A DNA stretch of 64,000 nt, from the NCBI RefSeq assembly GCF_003944835.1, contig NZ_RWIV01000001.1, positions 3,709,501-3,773,500 of the forward strand. Reading direction: 5' to 3'. Source of the stretch: Bacillus sp. HMF5848 (GTDB lineage Bacteria > Bacillota > Bacilli > Bacillales > HMF5848). Under the pieces are notes generated by a model that was not told where the DNA came from, ran no database searches, and saw only the letters and a program-made list of their open reading frames with translations. Numbering within the stretch: position 1 is the stretch's first letter; each line of letters opens with the position of its first letter. Below are positions 26,859 to 36,108 of the stretch, piece after piece. Position numbers and translations under genes: made by a program.

Positions 26859-27259
26859 TAGTATGCGCCACCTTGCGATGCATATTGTTTTTGACGATTC
26901 TTTTGAATAACTTGCTTCCAAGTATCACGAAAATCGATAAGGTAATCTTCTACTTCACCTAGAATTTCTACATTGTTTTTAATATTTGCTTCTATAAGAC
27001 GACGATTCATGTAATCATACATCGCCATCATATTTTTTGAAACCTCGTAGTCTGTATTAAGTGTGACCATTAGTTCATTAATGATATTTTGTGCTTTTAT
27101 CAGATTTATATTTTTATCTTCAATATTTCGTTTCTCAATTGCATGCTTCGCTAAGTTAATAAATTTTAGACAGCCATTGTATAACATCAATGTCAGTTCA
27201 CCAGGCGATGCTGTCGTCACTGAATTCTGTTGATATGATTGATATGGATTATTAATCAA
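26858..27259 (-). CDS. fliS: Flagellin export chaperone FliS
   Basis: 133 aa with the conserved FliS opening NNPYQSYQQNSVTTASPGEL and LMLYNGCLKFINLA. FliS binds the C-terminus of flagellin in the cytoplasm, prevents early polymerisation and, in B. subtilis, acts with FliW and CsrA to couple hag translation to secretion. It lies 12 bp after fliD and overlaps fliT. Confidence 0.96.
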   Translation of the reverse strand: MINNPYQSYQQNSVTTASPGELTLMLYNGCLKFINLAKHAIEKRNIEDKNINLIKAQNIINELMVTLNTDYEVSKNMMAMYDYMNRRLIEANIKNNVEILGEVEDYLIDFRDTWKQVIQKNRQKQYASQGGAY

Positions 27260-27271
27260 AGTTAGTACCTC

Positions 27272-29377
27272 CTAATAACTGAACTGTTGCATTAAATACA
27301 TGGATTGGCTATTAGCTTGTTGAATCGCTTTTTCCATTGCTGTGAACTGTTTCCAGTAACGGTTCTCAATTTGAATAAGCCTGTCCTCATAGCGGTCAAT
27401 TCGTTTATCTACATCTTCTAATTGTCTTCCTATATCAAACTGTTGATTTGAAGAAAAAGAATTCCCAGCTTTTACTTTTAATTTATTCATTGTGTCATTT
27501 ACAGAATTGTATAAGCGATTAATAATACCTGTTTGACTATCGGTTGAACCTGTTCCTCTAAACAAATTCTCCACTGATGTTGAGTCAGCTTCAATTGCCT
27601 TTTTCAGCTCAGCCTCATTAATAATAAGCTTACCACCCTCTAGATAATTCGCTGTAGTTGTTATACCAATTTTGGCAAGCTGGTTATGAGTTGAAGACAC
27701 ACTATCATTTAGAACAGGAGTATAAAAATTCATACGCATAGTTGATAAAGCATTTGACAAAATCGGGTCTCTTCTTAACAAACCACTTTTTGCTTTTTCT
27801 TCCCATTGTTCTTGTTGTGTATCAGATAAAGATTCTCTTTGGTCATCAGTGAGAGGCGCATATGATCGGTAACGCTCCTCAGATAGTTCAGTTTGGATTT
27901 TACCTATTAGTTCATTATATTTATTTACAAACTGCACAATGTTATCAAAAACAGATGTACTATCATTACTCACTGAAATGCTAACTGGATTTGGACTGTC
28001 CGTTTCATCAAAAGTTTGTTTAAGATTAAATGTGACGCCGCTCATTTCAAAGGCATTCGATGTTCTCTCTGTTTGTAGACCATTAATAACAAAGGAAGCA
28101 TTTTTTGCTTCTGTTACATATCCAACAGGAATAGTCGAAGTTGAAACATCATGAAAATTCATGACGTCTGTAAATAGCGCACCACTTCCTGCCATTTCAT
28201 AGCCGTTATGGAGAGATACATCTTTATTTAAATCTCCTGTTTCAGTTCGCGTCATAGACATTCTTTTCGTTTGTGAATCAAAAAACATCGTCACTCCCAC
28301 ACCTGAAGAGTTCACTTTACTTACTATATTGTTGATTGATTCGTTACCAGCGACAATGTAATTTTGGTGTAAGTCACCTTTTGATGTGTGTGTATCTAGT
28401 TGAAAGGTAGTATAATTCTGACTGTAAGTCATTTCGAGTTTATAGTCATATGTCGTCCCATCTTCGGGTGTCTCAGGCGGCAAGTGTGTCTTCATTGCAT
28501 CGTTGAATGTAATAGAGCCTGTTTCTGAGTTGAATGTACCAACCTCTGTCGTCCCATACATGACCTTATCGCCAGCTAATGAAAAATTAACATCAGACAA
28601 TGTTGTTGTATTTCCGTCCTTTGTTGAAGTTCTAGTTAGCTTTAATTCCGAAACATTCTTTATAGAACCCTGTGAAAAAGTGACAGAAGTTGTATCATGA
28701 CTAACTGACCTAGAATCAGTATTTTCATTAGCAATGTACCCTATTTTTATTTCGCTGTCCTTCGCAATAGCATCACTAAAGACCAAGGAGCCATCACTGT
28801 TAACGAGTACACTATTCTCATCCGGTGTCGCTGTGCCTGTTACAACTTTATACCCTTTTCCGTTCACTGACACACTCCAAGAATCTAGGTCCTTTAAAGT
28901 ATCTCCCCCGTAATCTACTGAGACAGTAGTGCTACTTTCTGAGACGTTTATAGTTTTACTTTTTATTGCCCCTTCTCTCCATAAGCTTGCTGATGTTACA
29001 CCATAAAGCCCTTTCGAAGCTTCAACTTCTATAGGGGTTAAATTTAATTGAGTTTCAGCTTGTGCTAGCTGTGAAACTTTTGAAATTGAATATGACGTTT
29101 GATTTGCTGCACTACTAGCTGTTGCTGTTACCTTGGCTTCACTAGACGAAGAAACTTGCCGTGCGCGATACTTTGTTGATAACTTCATCTGTGTTAATTC
29201 TGCTCGAAAGTCAAGAAGAAGGGTATTCATGGCTCGATAATCATCACGTTGCCACTCAAGGGTTTGCTTTTTTTGTTTTATTTTATCGAGAGGCATTCTT
29301 TCTGCCTTCATTAAGTCCTTTACAAGTGTGTCTATATCCATCCCACTTGCTAGGCCACCCACTCGTATACCACTCAT
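27272..29377 (-). CDS. fliD: Flagellar hook-associated protein 2 (filament cap) FliD
   Basis: 701 aa, well above the roughly 500 aa of B. subtilis FliD. The N-terminal domain MSGIRVGGLASGMDIDTLVK and the coiled-coil C-terminus (RLYNSVNDTMNKLKVKAG, QLEDVDKRIDRYEDRLIQIE) are standard. The extra length lies in the surface-exposed middle, rich in Ser, Thr, Asp and Asn. FliD caps the filament and folds incoming flagellin. The bigger exposed domain and the glycan genes nearby suggest surface variation. Confidence 0.95.
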   Translation of the reverse strand: MSGIRVGGLASGMDIDTLVKDLMKAERMPLDKIKQKKQTLEWQRDDYRAMNTLLLDFRAELTQMKLSTKYRARQVSSSSEAKVTATASSAANQTSYSISKVSQLAQAETQLNLTPIEVEASKGLYGVTSASLWREGAIKSKTINVSESSTTVSVDYGGDTLKDLDSWSVSVNGKGYKVVTGTATPDENSVLVNSDGSLVFSDAIAKDSEIKIGYIANENTDSRSVSHDTTSVTFSQGSIKNVSELKLTRTSTKDGNTTTLSDVNFSLAGDKVMYGTTEVGTFNSETGSITFNDAMKTHLPPETPEDGTTYDYKLEMTYSQNYTTFQLDTHTSKGDLHQNYIVAGNESINNIVSKVNSSGVGVTMFFDSQTKRMSMTRTETGDLNKDVSLHNGYEMAGSGALFTDVMNFHDVSTSTIPVGYVTEAKNASFVINGLQTERTSNAFEMSGVTFNLKQTFDETDSPNPVSISVSNDSTSVFDNIVQFVNKYNELIGKIQTELSEERYRSYAPLTDDQRESLSDTQQEQWEEKAKSGLLRRDPILSNALSTMRMNFYTPVLNDSVSSTHNQLAKIGITTTANYLEGGKLIINEAELKKAIEADSTSVENLFRGTGSTDSQTGIINRLYNSVNDTMNKLKVKAGNSFSSNQQFDIGRQLEDVDKRIDRYEDRLIQIENRYWKQFTAMEKAIQQANSQSMYLMQQFSY

Positions 29378-29397
29378 AAAATCTCACTACCTTCTTT

Positions 29398-29769
29398 TTA
29401 TATCTTTTTATCTACTACAAGACCTAGAAATTCCGTCATGGCTGCATACATGTCTAGTAGTTTCTTAGGAGGAATCTCACGGACGACCTCGTTTGTCCTT
29501 TCATCTACAATAGTTACGTAATACTCTTGTAATTTTTCATGTAATTCAAACTTTAACGCTGTGTTCGTTGGTTTGATAAATTTATTCATGCCATCAACAA
29601 CTTCTTTGAGTTGCTCTTTGTCAAACTTTTCTTCTTTAACTATATTATTTGCTTGTTCAAGCTTAGCTACTTCAATCTCATCTGCTTGTTTTTGAACTTT
29701 TGAATCGTTTGTTTGATAGGATACTATTCTGGAAATATTAGACGAAATACGGTCAATCGACATACGCAT
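29398..29769 (-). CDS. flaG: FlaG-family flagellar protein (YvyC)
   Basis: 123 aa. The C-terminal half fits the FlaG family: NTALKFELHEKLQEYYVTIV, then REIPPKKLLDMYAAMTEFLG. The N-terminal half is a charged helical extension. FlaG influences filament length; its mechanism is poorly known. It heads the flaG-fliD-fliS-fliT operon, behind the sigma-D promoter at 29803-29829. The ribosome site is AGGAGG. Confidence 0.9.
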   Translation of the reverse strand: MRMSIDRISSNISRIVSYQTNDSKVQKQADEIEVAKLEQANNIVKEEKFDKEQLKEVVDGMNKFIKPTNTALKFELHEKLQEYYVTIVDERTNEVVREIPPKKLLDMYAAMTEFLGLVVDKKI

Positions 29770-29802
29770 CCTCCTTTGCGTAAAAACTACCTGTTATTTT
29801 CT

Positions 29803-29829
29803 ATATCGGTCAAATTGTTTTATTGTTTA
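29803..29829 (-). promoter_or_regulatory. Sigma-D promoter of flaG-fliD-fliS-fliT
   Basis: Minus strand TAAA (29829-29826), 15 bases, ACCGATAT (29810-29803), one base from the B. subtilis sigma-D consensus TAAA-N15-GCCGATAT. The -35 box and spacer lie inside the last codons of topB. Confidence 0.88.
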
Positions 29830-31972
29830 GTTGATTTTCTGGAAATTGAAAAGCTATTTTCTTTTCACTGGAGTTCCAAATAAGAGATGCAACAAATGAC
29901 CTATCTCCCTTTTTAAATCCTTCAATATTTCCTGTAGTTCCATCTTTTAATATTTTTTCCACATTAGCTTGTGTGATAGTTTTTCCTAGTATTTTTTTTG
30001 ATATGGTAAATGAGCATTTAGTTTTTGAGAAGTTATTACATCCATAGAGTTTGCCTTTGTCGATAACCTTTCCACCACACAAGGGGCATTGACCTAGATA
30101 TGTAGATCGTCTTTGTCGTTGAATAGATTCAGTGTCCAGTCCAGTAAAATCCCATGTTAGGGACTGATCTTGTGCATCTTTAATAATTTTCTCACTTAAT
30201 TTTTTAACTTGCTCCATGAACTGTACTGCGGAAGCATGTCCCTCGCCAATCTCTCGTAACCGTTGTTCCCATTTAGCCGTCATTTCGGGTGACGCTAAAA
30301 TCGTACACCCGACTGCTTCTATAAGTACTTTGGCTTTGTCTGTTGCAAACACCTGATTTTTTGTGATTTGAATATATTTACGTTCTTTTAACATCGTTAT
30401 AATAGACGCACGTGTAGCTTCCGTCCCAAGTCCTTCAGTTTTCATCAACACTTTCTCAAGCTCTTCATTCTCAATATGTTTACCTGCCGTTTTCATAAGG
30501 GTAATAAGTTGGCCCTCAGTGTACCGTTTTGGTGGTTGAGTTTTTCCTTCTTTAACTTTCACATCTTGAACATACCCTTGTTCATCAATTGCAAAATTCG
30601 GTAACAAAATCTCTTTATCATCTTCTTTTTGAAAAATGACTTTACGCCAGCCTTCCTGAATCTGTTGCTTGCCTTTAGATTGAAATGTAGCTCGTCCATC
30701 TACCAATGTAGTAATCGTAGTATAAGCAAAGATTGCTTTTTCGTAATGAGCAGCAATTAGTCGACGAATAATTAAGTCGTACAGTTTTTGTTCATCAGCA
30801 GATAGTTTACTAGGATCGGTCACTTGCTCGGTAGGAATAATAGCATAGTGATCAGTTACCTTCTTTTCATTGACGAAGCGTCTGTTGTCGATAATAGTTT
30901 GCGTCGGTAACGGAAAAAGGTTCTCATAAGCTGAAAAAAAACTTATTTTTTGAAGAATCGCTGGAAACATTTCCGCTTCACCTCGAGTCACATATTGTGA
31001 ATCTGTACGAGGATACGAGACAACACCTTTTTGATAAAGTTTTTGTAATGTATCAAGGGTTTTTTTGGGTGAAAATTTAAATGCTTTATTGGCTGTTGCT
31101 TGCAGAGCTGAAAGATTAAACAAAATTGGTGGTAAGTATTCTTTCCGTTCTGTATTAATATCAGATATTTGTGCTGGCTTGTTCTTACAAAAGGCAGCAA
31201 TTTTTTGCGCTAACTGCTGATCTTTCAAACGTGTTTCATTATCTTTCATCCACTTTCCTTCATACTCTTTACCGTTTATATTAAAAGTAGCGAGAACTTC
31301 CCAAAACGGTTCACTGACAAAGCTTTCTATCTCTTTCTCTCGTTTCACTATAAGAGCTAAAGTAGGAGTTTGCACACGTCCAGCAGAAAACACATCTTTC
31401 ATGCCTCTTTTTTGTAAAAGTAAACTATAAACGCGCGACGCATTCATGCCTACTAACCAATCGGCACAAGCACGAGAATACGCTTCATGAAAAAGGGGTC
31501 TTGTATCCTTTTCAGACAGTAAATTATTAAAACCATCTAAAATCGCATTGGAAGTTAATGAAGAAATCCACAATCTCTTTATTGGCTTTTTCACACCAAC
31601 TTTATAGATAATATTTCGAACAATAAGCTCTCCTTCTCGACCAGCATCACCCGCGTGAATAATTTCAGTAACTTCTGGTTTAAGAAGGAGAGACTTAACT
31701 ATATTGTATTGCTTTGCTTTTGAACGAACTACTTGGTAATTAAACCTCTCTGGAGTAATTGGAAGAGTATTCAAAGACCACCGCTTCCATTCTTGCTTAT
31801 ATTTCTCTGGGGCCTGAAGCTCTAAAATGTGGCCAACTGCCCAAGTCACGTATGCACCTTTTGGAAACAACTCGTGGGGAAAAATCTCTATATAACCTTG
31901 ATGTTTTTTAGATTTGAAGGGCTTAGCGAGGGTAGCGCCTTGATCAGGCTTTTCTGCGATAATTAGTTTCAT
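29810..31972 (-). CDS. topB: DNA topoisomerase III
   Basis: 720 aa type IA topoisomerase. The Toprim domain opens MKLIIAEKPDQGATLAKPF, with HAGDAGREGELIVRNIIYK as its acidic motif. The catalytic Tyr lies in GVVSYPRTDSQYVT (about residue 320). ADWLVGMNASRVYSL and GLGTEATRASIITML are family blocks. The C-terminal zinc ribbon (CPLCGGKVIDKGKLYGCNNF) and Topo III tail are present. It decatenates and relaxes DNA. In B. subtilis topB lies elsewhere, so its position among flagellar genes is unusual. Confidence 0.95.
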   Translation of the reverse strand: MKLIIAEKPDQGATLAKPFKSKKHQGYIEIFPHELFPKGAYVTWAVGHILELQAPEKYKQEWKRWSLNTLPITPERFNYQVVRSKAKQYNIVKSLLLKPEVTEIIHAGDAGREGELIVRNIIYKVGVKKPIKRLWISSLTSNAILDGFNNLLSEKDTRPLFHEAYSRACADWLVGMNASRVYSLLLQKRGMKDVFSAGRVQTPTLALIVKREKEIESFVSEPFWEVLATFNINGKEYEGKWMKDNETRLKDQQLAQKIAAFCKNKPAQISDINTERKEYLPPILFNLSALQATANKAFKFSPKKTLDTLQKLYQKGVVSYPRTDSQYVTRGEAEMFPAILQKISFFSAYENLFPLPTQTIIDNRRFVNEKKVTDHYAIIPTEQVTDPSKLSADEQKLYDLIIRRLIAAHYEKAIFAYTTITTLVDGRATFQSKGKQQIQEGWRKVIFQKEDDKEILLPNFAIDEQGYVQDVKVKEGKTQPPKRYTEGQLITLMKTAGKHIENEELEKVLMKTEGLGTEATRASIITMLKERKYIQITKNQVFATDKAKVLIEAVGCTILASPEMTAKWEQRLREIGEGHASAVQFMEQVKKLSEKIIKDAQDQSLTWDFTGLDTESIQRQRRSTYLGQCPLCGGKVIDKGKLYGCNNFSKTKCSFTISKKILGKTITQANVEKILKDGTTGNIEGFKKGDRSFVASLIWNSSEKKIAFQFPENQLNNKTI

Positions 31973-32077
31973 GGGGACACCTACTTATTTTATTAAATCT
32001 ATAGCGAGGGACCAGAATTTACAACACTAATTTCCAATCCCTCAAAACCTCTATTAACTAGCATTATTTGTTGATAC

Positions 32078-32275
32078 TTATCCACGTATATCAATGTTGG
32101 CACCAATATGTGGGTTAACAGAAAGCTCCATTTGTTTTGTAGTTTGGTTCATCATTTCTAATATTCCTTCAGATTTAATTTGAGCTACACTCATTACATC
32201 TTTCATAAGAGACAAATTAACTTGCTGGTGTACTTGCACTTTATTGAGTACCATTGACAAATTTGCAACATCCAT
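32078..32275 (-). CDS. yjfB: YjfB-family small motility protein
   Basis: 65 aa, matching the YjfB (putative motility protein) family: starts MDVANLSMVLNKVQVHQQV, middle LSLMKDVMSVAQIKSEGIL, end NPHIGANIDIRG. In B. subtilis yjfB is a sigma-D-regulated gene located outside the flagellar cluster. The ribosome site AAGGTGG precedes it. A TGCATTTTATAA duplication lies just upstream (32294-32317). No clear sigma-D promoter was seen. Confidence 0.82.
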   Translation of the reverse strand: MDVANLSMVLNKVQVHQQVNLSLMKDVMSVAQIKSEGILEMMNQTTKQMELSVNPHIGANIDIRG

Positions 32276-32529
32276 TGTATTTCCACCTTTCTATGCATTT
32301 TATAATGCATTTTATAAATAGACGATGGCTCCAAAAATACCATTATAAACTAACATCACATAATGCTTTCTTCTCGTTGATACTCCGAATTTATTTTGGT
32401 CTATTTTAAATTTGATGTAAAAAACATAGGAAACATGTTGTAATCTGGTAAGCAGTTGATTTAATCTTTATTTTATCTTAATTGAAGTTCGATACAAGTA
32501 CTTTCCCGACAATCTCAATACCATTATAT

Positions 32530-33483
32530 TCACATGTCTTCGTGATTTGTCCTTAACCTTTTCAATTCCTTACATTCTTCATTGGTGATATATGGATTAT
32601 CTAAAAAAGAAGTGTAGTTTTTTAATAATTTTTTTACCATCTCTTGATATATTAATTCACAACTTAAAATCTTATACTCTTTTATTTTCTTGCACATAGA
32701 TAACATGTATGACCATTCTGAATATTTTGCTCTCGATGTTACTTGAGGCACTTTTTTAGACAGGTACATTGTCCGCTCAGTGAATGCATTTAAATATTCT
32801 TGTAATAATTGAGGTGTTAAATTATTAGTTTGAATAAAACTAGTCATATTATTTGAATGCTTTCTGAAGTAATAAAGCGGTTTACCTTGAGCAACAACAC
32901 GGTTAGCATTTGCGAAAACTTTATAAATTACGTGAATATCGTCAACTAAAACACCTGCTTTGAATCTTATATTATCAAATAAAGATTTTCGGAAGAGCTT
33001 CGTTGGAGGAGCTACATTATATTTTTCTCGCTTTAATAACTCTTCTAAACCTTCCTCTTTATTCAACAACAACAAATCATCATATATAAAATATGGCTCG
33101 AGATTATCCCCTGTTTTATTCCAACTGCCACAAATAGAAATATCAGCCTTGTATTTACTTGTGAGGTTCCAAAGAAATTCTAACATTTCTGGTTCGCATA
33201 CATCATCATCATCTACTATTGTGACATATTCATATTGAGCGTTTTCAAGTCCCATATTTCTTCCTGCAGGTGCTCCGTTGTTATCCTGAATTTCAACTAA
33301 TTTTATTCGCTTATCATATTTTGCATAATGTTTACAGATTTCTTCACTCCCATCGGTTGATCCATTGTTCACTAAAACGAGCTCAAACCCTGAGTATGTT
33401 TGAGATAAAATACTTTCTATGGATTTTGGGAGATAATCGTTACGATTATATGTGGACATTATTACACTAATGGTTGGTTTCAA
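32530..33483 (-). CDS. Family 2 glycosyltransferase
   Basis: 317 aa GT-A fold enzyme: PTISVIMSTYNRNDYLPKSI at the start, LVNNGSTDGSEEICKHYA for nucleotide binding, NNGAPAGRNMGLENA, and the DxD-like metal motif IVDDDDVCEPEM near residue 93. The C-terminal part is variable. It transfers a sugar from a nucleotide donor; identity unknown. It is the last gene of the glycan island and is followed by about 250 bp of non-coding DNA before yjfB. Confidence 0.9.
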   Translation of the reverse strand: MKPTISVIMSTYNRNDYLPKSIESILSQTYSGFELVLVNNGSTDGSEEICKHYAKYDKRIKLVEIQDNNGAPAGRNMGLENAQYEYVTIVDDDDVCEPEMLEFLWNLTSKYKADISICGSWNKTGDNLEPYFIYDDLLLLNKEEGLEELLKREKYNVAPPTKLFRKSLFDNIRFKAGVLVDDIHVIYKVFANANRVVAQGKPLYYFRKHSNNMTSFIQTNNLTPQLLQEYLNAFTERTMYLSKKVPQVTSRAKYSEWSYMLSMCKKIKEYKILSCELIYQEMVKKLLKNYTSFLDNPYITNEECKELKRLRTNHEDM

Positions 33484-33528
33484 TCTATCACTACCTCTTT
33501 TTAGATGTCTTAAATAAACGTATTCCTA

Positions 33529-34836
33529 TTATATCGACTTTTTGAGGATTTGTGACTCTATAACCCCTAACACTCTTAACTGATTCTCCAATTCCTTTGC
33601 GGTATTTTCCTTTTGCATTGCTATAACTACTACTGTATTGAGTTTTTCTTCTATCGATAACTCTGAAAGCTTATCTGGAGAATATACTGTCAAGCCCTCT
33701 ATTTTACAACCTTGCTTGGTTTCACTATTATCGAGAAAACCACTTATTTCATAACCTGCATCGATTAAGATTCGTGCAGTTCCTTCTCCATTATAACCAG
33801 TAGGGAATATATAAATTGCCTTATCTTCTTTACCTACCACTAATAAAACAGTTTTTTCGATAATATAATTGCGATATAGCCTTAACCCATTATAAGCCCC
33901 ATATTTATTAAGAAACTCAAAGATATTAAGGTCGTTAGTATAGATTTGTTTTAACATCGGTATAACTGTCTTATAACGATTAATTATTAGACTGAGTTCA
34001 TATATTTGACTGGGGTAAAACGTATCACATCGCATAGAGAACAAGTCAAAAAGAAACTTCACTCGAGAATAAATCAATTCCATCCGTGCATTAGAATATT
34101 TTTTCTCATATAAAAACACTAAGAGGTTAAGTGCAACGATTAAATGCGATTTACTATGTAAGTATGTTTTGCTTGCTGTAATTGACCCTACTGCTCTAGG
34201 ACGATAACAATAAAATGGCTTAGGCAATAGTGTGAAAGTTTGCCCAATGCACAGCAATTTGGGTACCCACTCCTCATCCTCGGAATGAAGTCCCTCAGGG
34301 AAAGTTATATTGTTCCCCATTAATAATTCTCTTTTTACAATAAACCTCCATGGTGTACACAGTAGATAAGGAAGTTCTAGGAAATATTTTACTATATCCT
34401 CAGAATTTGCTTTGTCAATTATTTCAGCATTCAATTTAATATCTTGAGTAACAAAAGCGCCTTTTTCTGGCCTGCAAATAAATTGCCCTATCAATACTTC
34501 TGGTGCTTCGAAAGTCAATTTTTTTTTGATTTCAGATAAGCTATCTTCAAGATAATAGTCATCACTATCACAGAAGTGAATGTATTTACCACAAGCTATA
34601 GACATTCCTAAGTTTCTAACAAAGGCAGGTAGAGAGTTTTGTTTTAAATGAATTACCTTTATAAACTCATATTGATTAGAAAAATCATCACATATTTGCC
34701 CACTAAAATCAGTTGACGCATCATTAATTAAAATTACTTCAATATCGTTACAATCTTGCTCTACTATACTTTTAAGACAATATCGAAGGTAGTTTTCCAC
34801 ATTATACACAGGTATTACAATACTAAGTAGTGGCAA
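33529..34836 (-). CDS. Family 2 glycosyltransferase with C-terminal Rossmann-like domain
   Basis: About 435 aa from TTG 34836, six bases after GAGGTGA; a longer frame overlaps the dehydrogenase. The N-terminal GT2 domain shows LLSIVIPVYNVENYLRYC, LINDASTDFSGQICDDF and the metal motif HFCDSDDYYLED. The last 90 residues (AIYIFPTGYNGEGTARILI, SGFLDNSETKQGCKIEGL) form a sugar-binding Rossmann-like domain of the kind also at the N-terminus of the FkbM proteins at 37347-39619. The shared domain suggests that these enzymes act on one glycan. Confidence 0.87.
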   Translation of the reverse strand: MPLLSIVIPVYNVENYLRYCLKSIVEQDCNDIEVILINDASTDFSGQICDDFSNQYEFIKVIHLKQNSLPAFVRNLGMSIACGKYIHFCDSDDYYLEDSLSEIKKKLTFEAPEVLIGQFICRPEKGAFVTQDIKLNAEIIDKANSEDIVKYFLELPYLLCTPWRFIVKRELLMGNNITFPEGLHSEDEEWVPKLLCIGQTFTLLPKPFYCYRPRAVGSITASKTYLHSKSHLIVALNLLVFLYEKKYSNARMELIYSRVKFLFDLFSMRCDTFYPSQIYELSLIINRYKTVIPMLKQIYTNDLNIFEFLNKYGAYNGLRLYRNYIIEKTVLLVVGKEDKAIYIFPTGYNGEGTARILIDAGYEISGFLDNSETKQGCKIEGLTVYSPDKLSELSIEEKLNTVVVIAMQKENTAKELENQLRVLGVIESQILKKSI

Positions 34837-34846
34837 GGCAATCACC

Positions 34847-36103
34847 TCATAAAAAATATCTGCAATCAATTATCGGCTTGTTAGGGTACTTTTTATTCAC
34901 TTCCCGAAACTCATCCCAAGCTGTCACCAATACTAAGACGTTCGCTTCCTCACATATTGAATTAAGAGTATGATGATACTTTATTTGTTTAAATTTATAC
35001 TCTTTGTCAAAATTCTTGTTGGAAACAGGATCATATGCAAAAATATTATTATGACCTTCATTAATTAACATTGATATTATTTTTGCAGCGGAACTGTCCC
35101 GTACATCGTCTGAACCAGGTTTAAATGAGAGACCAAGGATACCAATTGAATCAGTTAAGTTGGATACAGCCTTAATCTTATTAAACATAAATAGTGGCAT
35201 TGAATTATTTATTTTCATGACATTATGTAGTAACCTAGAATCATATCCCTTTGAGAATGCTTTAGAATACAGTGCTTGAGTATCTTTAGGAAGACAATAG
35301 CCGCCAAATCCACAACCTGGAAATACATAAGATGCCATATCAGCATTCCCCCATCGACGATCTAAATGTAATATATTAAATGCATCTTTAATTTGAATAT
35401 CCCCTATAACAGTAGCGATTTTTGACATTTCATTTGCATAACTAATCATGGTAGCAAGAAATGTATTAGATAAGTATTTAGTATATTCTCCTGTATTAAG
35501 AGATACAGCAAAAAAAAGGGTATTAAAATTCTTATACAAATTGCGTAACATACTTTCAGATTTCATATCTGAAACACCACATACAATTCTATCAGCATTC
35601 AACATGTCATCCCAGCAATGTCCTTCTCTTAAAAACTCTGGATTATTTGCAATACTCACAGCTTCTCCAACTTTAACACCTAACTTTATTAAATAAGGTG
35701 TAATTTTTTCCGAAGTCGTACCCGGCGGCACTGTTGATTTTACTACTACTACTCTATATTTATCATCGTTTAAGACAGAATAAAACATATCAATTGCATT
35801 AAAAATATACTTCAGGTCCGCTTCACCTGATTTTCCTGTTGGAGTACCAACACATAAGAATATAAAATCGCTCTGCTTAACAGCATTTGAAACATTATCA
35901 GTTAATACAAAATTATTATTAAGATGTCGATTTAGAGCCTCATCCAAACCTGGCTCTAAAAAGGGTACTTTTCCAGATTGTAAACATTCTACTTTTTCTT
36001 GGTCTATATCAAAACCAAATACCTTATGGTTCTTCTCTGAAAAGGATAACGCTGTGGTCAATCCTACAAATCCAAGACCCAGCACTGTAATTTTATAGCT
36101 CAT
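34847..36103 (-). CDS. UDP-glucose/GDP-mannose dehydrogenase family protein
   Basis: About 418 aa, starting at ATG 36103 (MSYKITVLGLGFVGLTTAL), after GGTGAT; the preceding in-frame codons overlap GT4. The Rossmann motif GLGFVGL, the linker STVPPGTTSEKI, and the catalytic Cys block FGGYCLPKDTQAL are intact, as is GLSFKPGSDDVRDSSA. The family oxidises the C6 hydroxyl of an NDP-hexose to the uronic acid. The exact sugar is unknown, with UDP-glucose most likely. It would supply a uronic donor to the island. Confidence 0.88.
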   Translation of the reverse strand: MSYKITVLGLGFVGLTTALSFSEKNHKVFGFDIDQEKVECLQSGKVPFLEPGLDEALNRHLNNNFVLTDNVSNAVKQSDFIFLCVGTPTGKSGEADLKYIFNAIDMFYSVLNDDKYRVVVVKSTVPPGTTSEKITPYLIKLGVKVGEAVSIANNPEFLREGHCWDDMLNADRIVCGVSDMKSESMLRNLYKNFNTLFFAVSLNTGEYTKYLSNTFLATMISYANEMSKIATVIGDIQIKDAFNILHLDRRWGNADMASYVFPGCGFGGYCLPKDTQALYSKAFSKGYDSRLLHNVMKINNSMPLFMFNKIKAVSNLTDSIGILGLSFKPGSDDVRDSSAAKIISMLINEGHNNIFAYDPVSNKNFDKEYKFKQIKYHHTLNSICEEANVLVLVTAWDEFREVNKKYPNKPIIDCRYFL

Positions 36104-36108
36104 AGACA

